Of a stretch of DNA of 16,485 nucleotides, positions 6,748 through 12,553 are shown in pieces. Position 1 is the stretch's first letter. The number at the start of each line of letters is the position of its first letter. Below the pieces are notes generated by a model. That model was not told where the DNA came from, searched no databases, and saw only the letters and a program-made list of their open reading frames with translations. This DNA comes from JALZAH01 sp051000755 (GTDB lineage Bacteria; Actinomycetota; Acidimicrobiia; Acidimicrobiales; Palsa-688): NCBI GenBank assembly GCA_051000755.1, contig JBPCNZ010000045.1, positions 1 to 16,485 of the forward strand. The letters are read 5' to 3'. The position numbers and the translations under genes were made by a program.

Positions 6748-7723
6748 TCAGAGGCCGAGTTGTGTGGCGGCGTTGTCGTCCCAGACCTGGGCGACTCGGA
6801 CGTACTGGCCCAAAGTGGCAAGGGAGCGATGGCGGGTCTGGTGGGCGATGTCGGAGGCTGTGGGCGGAGTAGGCGTCGGGGTCGAGGCCGGCCCTGGCGG
6901 CGGCCGTCTGGACGAGGACGTTGACCGAGGCCGGGTTCATGGCCCGGGTACCGGGCCGGTTGCCGGTGGACACGGCCCGAAAGATTGGTCCTTCGGTGAT
7001 CGCCGCTGCGGTGAGCCAGGTTTGGAGTGCGGTCAAGGGGCAACGGGCGGCCATGCGGGCCCGAGGTAGGACAGCGAGCTCGGCAGTCTGGCCGGTCTGG
7101 TTGGTCTTGGAGCGGGCGATCGAGATGACGAGGCCGTTGGGGTGTTCGGCGATCTGGTCGACACTGAGCGCGGTGAGCTCGGAGCGGCGCAGGGCAGCGA
7201 CGAAGCCGACGAGGAGTATTGCTCTGTCGCGCAGGCCAGCCAGGTCCGCCTCGGCCGGGCGGTTCTTGGTCTTCCAGGTCCTGGTGGTCGGGCAGCGGTC
7301 GATGACGTCCCAGAGTTCGGGGGGCATGAGCGGGGCCGCCTGGTCGGCTGGCGCGCCGTGGGTGCGGCGGATGCCTTCCCACACGGCGATGACCCGGGCG
7401 GTGGCGGTCGGATCAGGGAGGTCGCGCATCTTGTGGGCGAAGCGGATCCCCGATAGCCGTCGGCTCATGGTTCCGACCTTGGCCCCGTGCCCGGCGAGGA
7501 AGATCAGGTAGCGGCTGATGCCTTCAGCAGATGCCGGCATGTCGGGGTATCGGTTTGTCCTGGACCAGGCACACCACTCGGCCCAGTCTGACCGGTAGCC
7601 CCGCAGGGTGTTCGCGGCCCGGGCCGCCCGAACGTAGCCTTCTTCCTCCGCGTTGAGGGCACCGACGTCGACGACGTGGAGCGGGTCGGACGAGGGAACT
7701 GAAGACAACTCAACGACCCTCAC
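6748..7723 (-). pseudogene. Tyrosine recombinase/integrase with internal out-of-frame deletion
   Basis: The minus-strand frame from about 7723 (GTG) has an N-terminal core-binding domain (AARAANTLRGYRSDWAEWCA, MSRRLSGIRFAH), then the catalytic domain: LRDRAILLVGFVAALRRSEL (first catalytic Arg), SIARSKTNQTGQ (Lys hairpin), and YSAHSLR (HxxR). Directly after HSLR the frame is lost. The expected continuation DIAHQTRHRSLATLGQYVR, with the second His and the nucleophile Tyr, then DDNAATQLGL, lies in another frame and ends at a TGA (6750-6748). About 40-45 bases that normally encode the helix between HSLR and IAHQT are missing. The enzyme is therefore dead unless the shift is an assembly error. An open frame through both ends gives a misleading 646-codon ORF. 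The integrase may have served the element that left the tRNA scar at 166-207. Confidence 0.85.
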
Positions 7724-7831
7724 CGGATGGTAGCTGCTACACGCGATAATCGACAGAATCGCAAGTAGCTCCGGCCGTACGCACTTCTCGATCAACCCTC
7801 GCGACCACCACCTGGGCGCCACCTTTCGTAA

Positions 7832-7837
7832 TACACT
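7832..7837 (+). promoter_or_regulatory. Candidate -10 element for the 7862-8391 toxin-antitoxin pair
   Basis: TACACT fits the actinobacterial -10 pattern TAnnnT and lies 24 bases before the GTG start at 7862. It sits inside CACCT...AGGTG inverted arms (about 7820-7843), which could serve as operator. No clear -35 is seen. Confidence 0.35.
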
Positions 7838-7861
7838 AGGTGGGTATCGGATGAGCCTCCC

Positions 7862-8116
7862 GTGTGGATCGAGCAGACCGCTCGCACCCACGGCGTCACC
7901 GACGACGACATGCGACACGCCCTCACTCACCGGCTCCACGTCTCGGAGCTGCCCACCGACGACGACTCCGAACGGGTCCTCATCCTCGGCCCGGACCGGG
8001 CAGGCAACCCGTTGGAGCTGGTCGCCCTGCTCGTCGACGACGGCGCCGTGGTGATCCACGCCATGGCGCTCCGAGCCCGGTATCGCTCTCTCCTCGAAAG
8101 GAAGCCACAACGATGA
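7862..8116 (+). CDS. Small toxin-like protein, first gene of a coupled pair
   Basis: 84 residues from a GTG: VWIEQTARTHGVTDDDMRHA, LTHRLHVSEL, ERVLILGPDRAGNPLELVAL, and VVIHAMALRARYRSLL. The pattern H-G-(I/V)-x-D-x-D-(I/M)-x-H-A, a strand with GPDR.G..LE.V, and a terminal IHAM.LR..Y is a recurrent actinobacterial family found as the upstream gene of a pair with a RHH-type protein. It is reminiscent of BrnT-like toxins (a small basic RNase fold), though I cannot confirm that. Its TGA overlaps the next ATG by four bases (ATGA), so the pair is translationally coupled. An ATG at 7851 is in another frame. Function as a toxin is inferred from size and arrangement. Confidence 0.7.
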   Translation: MWIEQTARTHGVTDDDMRHALTHRLHVSELPTDDDSERVLILGPDRAGNPLELVALLVDDGAVVIHAMALRARYRSLLERKPQR

Positions 8117-8391
8117 CCACCAAGCCCGAGCGGACGAGCAACGGCGTGCCGATCACCGATGAGCTGATCGGGCGAGCCGCCGCGGAGGCCGACGCCGGCT
8201 ACGACTTGGGGGAGCTCACCGCCCGCCCGACCGGCCGTCCGCTCATCGGCTCCGCGCCGGCGAAGGGCCTACCTGTCCGGTTTCCGCCCGAACTACGCCA
8301 CCAACTCCAAGGACGCGCCGAGGCCGAGCATGTCAGCGAGGCCGACGTGGTACGCCGAGCCGTCGCCGACTACCTGGGTCGGTCAGCCTGA
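8113..8391 (+). CDS. Ribbon-helix-helix (CopG-like) antitoxin-type protein
   Basis: 92 residues: MTTKPERTSNGVPITDELIG, RAAAEADAGYDLGELTARPT, then GRPLIGSAPAKGLPVRFPPE and LRHQLQGRAEAEHVSEADVV with RRAVADYLGRSA. The C-terminal 45 residues fit a ribbon-helix-helix domain (strand LPVRFPPEL, helix QLQGRAEAE, turn, helix SEADVVRRAVADYL). The N-terminal ITDELI..AAEAEAGYDL segment is common in actinobacterial RHH antitoxins. The ATG overlaps the toxin-like gene stop by four bases; AAAGGAAG provides a good ribosome binding site. It probably binds the partner and represses the operon from sites near 7820-7843. Confidence 0.78.
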   Translation: MTTKPERTSNGVPITDELIGRAAAEADAGYDLGELTARPTGRPLIGSAPAKGLPVRFPPELRHQLQGRAEAEHVSEADVVRRAVADYLGRSA

Positions 8392-8482
8392 GCGGGTTCC
8401 GCGGGTGCCGCATTACCGTCGGCGATGCGTACCCACCGACCGACGCCACGCCAGCGTCGCACAAGTCGGCGGAACGATGTGA

Positions 8483-8686
8483 ATCCCGACACCGGAGCTG
8501 CGAGGCCGTACCGGCTACTACGGGCAGATCCACATCGAACGCCTCGAAGTCATCCGCCGTCTCCAGGCCCAAGGCGTGAACCTGTCCACCATCGCAAAAA
8601 TCGTTGGCCCCGAGGCGTCACCGGCCGCTGCGCTCTTCATGTCCGACCTGGTTGGCCATGAGCTGGCCACCGCCGCCGACGGCTAG
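8483..8686 (+). pseudogene. MerR-like regulator fragment
   Basis: An open frame with no start codon runs from an in-frame TGA (8480-8482) to TAG (8684-8686). It reads ELRGRTGYYGQIHIERLEVI then RRLQAQGVNLSTIAKIVG, which matches the second half of a MerR-type winged HTH (GYY...HIERL.-I..LQ..G.-L..I). The tail is PEASPAAALFMSDLVGHELA. The first helix-turn-helix is missing, so it cannot be a normal MerR protein. It lies just after a TA pair and before the IS, in keeping with the decayed character of the region. Confidence 0.5.
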
Positions 8687-8846
8687 TTCCAACGCTGCCC
8701 GCTCAAGACGGCGCGTGGAGTCGAATCAGTTCCCGGCCTCGACGACGACGGGGCCGCCGAGGGTCATCCCCGCCAAAATCCACGCACAACTACCTCTAAC
8801 ACGTATTCGCGGAAGCATTGCCCGCCGATTTGGCGCCGTTACCCAG

Positions 8847-8866
8847 GAGACCCCCATAGAGGTCTC
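8847..8866. other. Small hairpin immediately next to the IS left flank
   Basis: GAGACC (8847-8852) pairs with GGTCTC (8861-8866) around an 8-base loop, followed by TTAG. It may be a weak terminator on the plus strand. The IS insertion lies about 10 bases to its right, and some IS elements favour such hairpins as targets. Confidence 0.35.
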
Positions 8867-9073
8867 TTAGCTTAGCCCTGATCCACCGAAAGGCATTGGC
8901 TGTCTGTTCGTGTGGGCCGGAAGCGGTTGGCGGTGGGTCTGTGTGCCGAGGAGGGGTTTTCGAGGTCACAGGGGGCGTGAGCGGCCCGCGGGGATCCAAG
9001 ATCTTGGGGGTGGTTGCGGTGGTCGTCGACGCTGCGGCCTCGGTATGGACGGCAGCGCCTGGTCCCGGGAGTT

Positions 9074-10438
9074 TCAGGTGATGAGGGTGACGGCGCGCAG
9101 GTTGGCCAGGCTGGTGTTGAAGGCGTCGGCCCACGGCCAGCGTCGGGGGAGGTGCAGGGTTTGCTTGCGGGCGGAGCGGGTGATCCGTCCGGGCATGGCC
9201 AGGTGGTGACGTCGGAGGGTGTCGGTGGCGATCAATGTTTCGCCCAGCCCGATGCGGCTGGTCCAGCGGGCCATGTTGTGGGCGATCACGTTGAGGCCCA
9301 CCCACACGGCGTTGGCCCCGAACCGGCCGGAGGGCAGGTGGTTGAGCCCGACACCGTATTTGAGGTCGCGGATGACGTCTTCGACCACCGCGTGGCGGCG
9401 GTGGTCGGCTTCGAGGTCGAGCATGTCGCCTTGGCGGTCGGTGATGAAGGGGTGGTAGGTCCAGTCGACCAGCAGGGCCAGTTGCGAGCCGGGGGTGGGT
9501 GGCACTCGGCGCACGATGAGCCGGCACAGCTGGCCTCGGGTTCCGAAGGGCTGGTAGGCGGTCTCGGCCACAGCGGCACCATCGATGAAGTACGGGATCG
9601 GCGTCCAGGCGGCGTCGCCGATATCGGCGATGGCGTTGTGCACGCCTTGGTGGAGCTTGGCGGTGACCGAAAACCGCACGTTCGCTTTGCGGGCGGCGTC
9701 GACGACATTCGCCGAATAGAAGCCCGAGTCGGCTCGCAGGGTGAGTGGGCCCGACGCCCCCGCGCTCCGGGCGCGAGCGAAGGTCTCGGCCAGAAAGCTG
9801 GCGGCTCCCCGCCCGGCGTGGGCGGGCCCGGCGCGCAGACGGCTATGGATCACATCGCCGGTGCCGGCGACGGTGGCGAACAGCGGGTGGTAGCCGCGCA
9901 CATGGTTGTAGGTGAAGCGGGAGCCGCCTTGTTTGGCCAGCCCGTAGGTCTCACAGATGCTCGAGTCCACGTCGATGGTGACCGCGCTGTCACCGGGCCC
10001 GGCACCAGCGGCCCAGGCCCGGGCCAACAGCGCTCCCACCACCTTGTCGATCTGTCGGGCATGTCCCCAGGTGAAGCTGCGCAAAAAGATGCCCAGCGTC
10101 GAGGGGGCGGCTACACCATGGCCGAGCACCGCCGCGGTGGCCCCGGAGCGCAACGCATCACAGTCGTCGATGCTGTCGCCGCCGGCCAGCGCCGAGTGGA
10201 TCAACGTCATTGCCTTGCGGCCCACGTTCGCCCGGCCCGGGGCGTCGCCCAAGTCGACGTGGGTCTCGAACAGCTCCACCAGACCCAGGTGTTGGGCCAA
10301 GGTCGCCGGGGCGATCAGGCCCGCGTCCGCCACCAGCCGGCCGTCGTCGAAGCTCACCTCGATGGCATCAAGACTGCGCGATACTGGCATCGAAAAGGTG
10401 CCCTCCGCTCCGGGACGTTCTGTGGCGTTAGCAACCAC
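9074..10438 (-). CDS. IS1380-family DDE transposase
   Basis: 454 residues from GTG 10438, or 438 from ATG 10390 (MPVSRSLDAIEVSFDDGRLV). The second start looks more like the family N terminus and has GGAGGG 10 bases upstream. The catalytic triad is visible: first Asp in AVTIDVDSSICETYG (D156 or D158), second in LRADSGFYS (D237), and Glu in VVEDVIRDLKYGVGLNHLPS (E353) with the Y/R-rich block after it. The C terminus HHLAMPGRITRSARKQTLHL is also characteristic. It cuts and re-joins the ends of its own element. A long fold-back pairing at 10391-10466 covers the ATG's ribosome binding site in read-through RNA, a likely brake on transposase expression from outside promoters. Confidence 0.93.
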   Translation of the reverse strand: MVANATERPGAEGTFSMPVSRSLDAIEVSFDDGRLVADAGLIAPATLAQHLGLVELFETHVDLGDAPGRANVGRKAMTLIHSALAGGDSIDDCDALRSGATAAVLGHGVAAPSTLGIFLRSFTWGHARQIDKVVGALLARAWAAGAGPGDSAVTIDVDSSICETYGLAKQGGSRFTYNHVRGYHPLFATVAGTGDVIHSRLRAGPAHAGRGAASFLAETFARARSAGASGPLTLRADSGFYSANVVDAARKANVRFSVTAKLHQGVHNAIADIGDAAWTPIPYFIDGAAVAETAYQPFGTRGQLCRLIVRRVPPTPGSQLALLVDWTYHPFITDRQGDMLDLEADHRRHAVVEDVIRDLKYGVGLNHLPSGRFGANAVWVGLNVIAHNMARWTSRIGLGETLIATDTLRRHHLAMPGRITRSARKQTLHLPRRWPWADAFNTSLANLRAVTLIT

Positions 10439-10466
10439 ATTCTCCCAGGTCAGAGGGCACTTTTCG
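10391..10466 (-). promoter_or_regulatory. Fold-back structure masking the transposase start
   Basis: The arms CGAAAAGGTGCCCTC (10391-10405) and GAGGGCACTTTTCG (10453-10466) pair over 14 bp with a single bulged G, around a 47-base loop. One arm directly abuts the ATG at 10390 and contains its GGAGGG site. RNA entering from outside the IS would form the stem and hide the start. A transcript begun within the loop would not. Comparable read-through protection is known for IS10 and IS50. The pairing is seen; the role is inference. Confidence 0.6.
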
Positions 10467-10521
10467 CGGATAGACCACTCCGCCAGGCCCTATCCTTTCG
10501 GTGGATCAGGGCTTAGCTTAG

Positions 10522-10800
10522 ACCCTCCCGTCAACACGTATACATCACTACAGTCATACATCTGGGAGCTATATCCCGGAGGCCGTGGGCGCTCAGCTGC
10601 GCTGTCGTTCACCGTTGGTTGCGGTGAGGGTGACGGCGGCTGGTGAGGGGAGCATGTGGCTGGGTGGGCTGTGGGCGTTACCGCATCGGAGGGCGGTTTG
10701 GGGGCCCGCCTTCGGCTGATCGGTGGCTGAGGCGGCTGGGCGCCCCCGAGTGCGGGTCGGGTGGGCGCTTGGCGCTCGAACCGGCCCCGCCGGGATCGAT
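10522..10800. other. Intergenic stretch right of the IS, no gene seen
   Basis: No plausible gene is visible. Short inverted repeats are present, for example TCACCG-TTGGTTG-CGGTGA at 10609-10627. A nucleotide or protein search would be needed to identify any gene remnant here. Confidence 0.4.
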
Positions 10801-10842
10801 AGTATATGAGCCGTTTACATTAGTATATGGGTTGTGTACACT
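10801..10842 (+). promoter_or_regulatory. Leaderless-type promoter inside a 21-bp tandem repeat
   Basis: Two adjacent 21-bp units (10801-10821 and 10822-10842) both begin AGTATATG and share 16 of 21 bases. The first contains -35-like TTTACA (10814-10819) and the second ends in -10-like TACACT (10837-10842), separated by exactly 17 bases. The ATG of the next gene begins 7 bases after the -10, so transcription should start at or next to the A of ATG, giving a leaderless mRNA. Two helical turns between units suit tandem binding of a regulator, perhaps the downstream protein itself. Confidence 0.7.
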
Positions 10843-10848
10843 AGGGTT

Positions 10849-11463
10849 ATGGCGAACGTGGCGAAGGGCAAGGGTCGGTTGCGGGCGGTCAGCGGCGGCG
10901 GTGACCATTATCACGGGATCCGCACGGCGGGCCGGTTCGAGTCGGTGACGGTGTGGGGGTTTTGTGATTGTGGTTGGGAAGGGACCCGCCGGGCGTGGTG
11001 GACACCGGACGGCGGGCCGGCGGTGGGGGAGCGGATCGCCGGCGAGCTCGCCAAGCACCAGGCGGCCACCGGGCATGGGGCGGTGGTGGCCGGGGTACCG
11101 GCCCCCGAGGGCTATCACGCGGCGTGTGGGGCGTTCCACGACTTCGACGATGACTGTCTGATCCCTCCGGGCTCGCCGGCCGGCCGGGTCCGGAGGGCCA
11201 CTACGGCCACCTCGAGCGATGCGCTGTTGGCTCTCGATCGGCTCCGGGCCATTATCGAGCTTCGGGCCTGGCTCGATGACCAGGAGGCCGAGGCGGTGAT
11301 CGGGGCCCGTCTTGCCCGGGCGACCTGGGCGGAGATGGGCGCGGCGATCGGCTCGACCCGCCAGGCCGCGTTCAACCGGTGGAGGACCACCGTGAAGCGT
11401 TACGAGACCGCGGGGTTGATCCCGTCGGTGACCGACCTGCCCGTCGTCGGGGGCGGCCGGTGA
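10849..11463 (+). CDS. Putative zinc-binding/HTH DNA-binding protein
   Basis: 204 residues. The N-terminal half has VTVWGFCDCGWEGTRRAWW (about 34-52) and AKHQAATGH (68-76), a C-x-C...H-x5-H arrangement that could bind a metal. Cys93 and Cys103 lie in a linker. The C-terminal half has LDRLRAIIELRAWLDDQEAE, then ARLARATWAEMGAAIGSTRQ and AAFNRWRTTVKRYE. This is the ATWAEIG-x-x-L-G-x-(S/T)RQAA helix-turn-helix that recurs in small actinobacterial regulators. I chose ATG 10849 over an in-frame GTG at 10834 because the -10 element overlaps the GTG and leaves a leaderless ATG. It may regulate itself through the 21-bp tandem repeat. No specific family name can be given. Confidence 0.7.
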   Translation: MANVAKGKGRLRAVSGGGDHYHGIRTAGRFESVTVWGFCDCGWEGTRRAWWTPDGGPAVGERIAGELAKHQAATGHGAVVAGVPAPEGYHAACGAFHDFDDDCLIPPGSPAGRVRRATTATSSDALLALDRLRAIIELRAWLDDQEAEAVIGARLARATWAEMGAAIGSTRQAAFNRWRTTVKRYETAGLIPSVTDLPVVGGGR

Positions 11464-11606
11464 GCCCGAAGGCCCGCCGGCCGACCGAGTCCGATGCTGT
11501 CCGCCGTTTCCTTGGTGGGGTGGCCCGCGGCGACGAGGTCGCCGCCGTGGTCGCTGGTCAGGTGCCGTGGGGGGTGGGGGTACCGGTGGTGGCGATGAGC
11601 TTGTAG
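11460..11606 (+). CDS. Short coupled ORF, 48 residues, unknown
   Basis: The GTG at 11460 overlaps the TGA of the HTH protein (GTGA), suggesting translational coupling. The product begins VSPKARRPTESDAVRRFLGG and VARGDEVAAVVAGQV, a helical, charged segment that looks like coding sequence. The last dozen residues (PWGVGVPVVAMSL) overlap antisense with the tail of a secreted repeat protein. It may therefore be the 5' part of a longer gene cut off by the junction near 11558. No family recognised. Confidence 0.4.
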   Translation: MSPKARRPTESDAVRRFLGGVARGDEVAAVVAGQVPWGVGVPVVAMSL

Positions 11607-11698
11607 CCGGTGCCGTCGGGGTTGGCGATCAGGCCGATGGTGGGCGGGGCGGCGGGGTTGGCACCGGGGCTGCCGTAGAAGCGGGCTACGACCGTCGG
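11558..11698 (-). pseudogene. C-terminal fragment of a secreted repeat protein
   Basis: The minus-strand frame encodes VVARFYGSPGANPAAPPTIG and LIANPDGTGYKLIATTGTPT, ending PHGT and TGA at 11560-11558. ARFYGS...PIxG(I/L)AxxPDGxGYxL(V/I) is the unit of actinobacterial surface repeats of the GDARFYGS / ATPDGGGYWLV type. Only about one unit remains, preceded in frame by the stop of the LAFTG cassette. It is a remnant, not a gene. Confidence 0.5.
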
Positions 11699-12436
11699 TC
11701 ACGGGCGTCGTGGCCGGTGGAGTCGCTGGCGGCGAGCGCCGGCCAGGACGACCAGTTCGACGCCGAGAGCGATCAGTGCCAGGGCCGTCAAGCTGACGGT
11801 GAGGGCGGGCGTGCCGGTGAAGGCCAGCACACCGCTCGAGGTCGAAGTCGGCGGGTTATGCGCTGCGGGCTGGCCTGGCGGGATGCTGGGACCGCTCGGG
11901 CCGCCTGATGGCACAGCCGCCGCAGGCGGCGTCGTCGGGACGGGGGCGGCTGCGTTGACGGTCACCGTCTGGGATACCTGGGCGGCCGCGGTGTAGTTGA
12001 CGGTGCCGGCCTGGTTAGCGTGGATGACACAGCTCCCGACGGAGGCGAAGGTGACCGTGGAGCCCGACACCGTGCACACGGTCGGCGAGCCCGAGGCGAA
12101 CACCACGGGCATGTCCGACGCCCCGCCGGTGGCGGTCACCGTGTAGGACGGGCCGCCCACGGTGGCGTCGGTGGGCGGGGCGGAGGTGAAGTTGATGGCC
12201 TGGGCGGCCTTGGGGACCGCCACGCTCTGCTGCATCTGGGCGGCTGCCGTGTGGTTGGCGTTGCCGGCTTGGTTGGCGTCGATCACACAGCTCCCCGGCC
12301 CGGTGAAGGTCACCGTGGAGCCCGATACCGAACACACCGCCGGTGATCCGGAGGTGAAGGTGACCGGGTTGCCCGACGGCCCGCCGGTGGCGGTGACCGT
12401 GTAGGACGGGCCGCCCACCGTGGCGTCAGTGGGCGG
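11699..12436 (-). pseudogene. Orphan C-terminal cassette: two Ig-like repeats plus LAFTG sorting signal
   Basis: The open frame contains two Ig-like units of about 90 residues (PTDATVGGPSYTVTATGG..., SGSPAVCSVSGSTVTFTG..., CVIDANQAG.ANHTAAAQ), a Pro/Ser linker, then LAFTGTPALTVSLTALALIA, a hydrophobic span and an Arg-rich tail (RRQRLHRPRRP). LAFTG-hydrophobic-basic is a sortase signal of the LAxTG type used by class E sortases. The ORF has no signal peptide. It begins after an in-frame TGA just upstream of 12437, and the first available start (GTG 12418) is inside an Ig unit, so the 5' end is lost. The Ig units closely match a unit in the upstream surface protein (14160-14330) in the same orientation. 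Confidence 0.8.
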
Positions 12437-12553
12437 CCCGGACCGCCTGGTCCCGGTTCACGGTCGACGTCCGGGCCTTCTCCGCCCAGTGAGCTACCCG
12501 GCCCAGCGGGGTCAACGGTGGCACTTCCAGCCGTTACCCCCCCACGACCAGGC

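Larger units (their letters stand above)
8876..10511 (-). mobile_element. IS1380-family insertion sequence, apparently complete
   Basis: 1,636 bp bounded by perfect 18-bp inverted repeats CCCTGATCCACCGAAAGG (8876-8893 and reverse complement at 10494-10511) and flanked by identical 10-bp direct repeats. It contains one minus-strand transposase gene with intact DDE residues. Length, ends and transposase type all fit the IS1380 family. Exact flanking repeats and an unbroken transposase suggest a recent, possibly still mobile insertion. It sits next to a small hairpin and interrupts no recognisable gene. Confidence 0.92.
8866..10521. repeat. 10-bp direct repeats flanking the IS (target duplication)
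   Basis: CTTAGCTTAG occurs at 8866-8875 and again at 10512-10521, directly outside the terminal inverted repeats. Because it is itself a tandem of CTTAG, the true duplication could be 5 bp (typical IS1380-family size is 4-5 bp) in a pre-existing repeat, or 10 bp. Confidence 0.8.

Noticed and set aside
6170..8110. Single 646-codon minus-strand integrase ORF
   Set aside because: Only the middle is integrase. Its N-terminal part is antisense to the 7862-8116 gene, and its C-terminal part is frameshifted read-through that runs antisense to the HigBA genes.
8796..9527. Minus-strand ORF of 243 codons at the IS left end
   Set aside because: Shadow of the transposase 3' end in another frame, extending over the IS terminus.
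9014..10516. Plus-strand ORF of 500 codons over the IS
   Set aside because: Antisense to a transposase with intact catalytic residues; its composition is that of a shadow frame.
8799..10541. AACACGTAT occurring on both sides of the IS
   Set aside because: A 9-base match at unequal distances from the IS ends, not adjacent to the termini; most likely chance, since the exact flanking repeat is CTTAGCTTAG.
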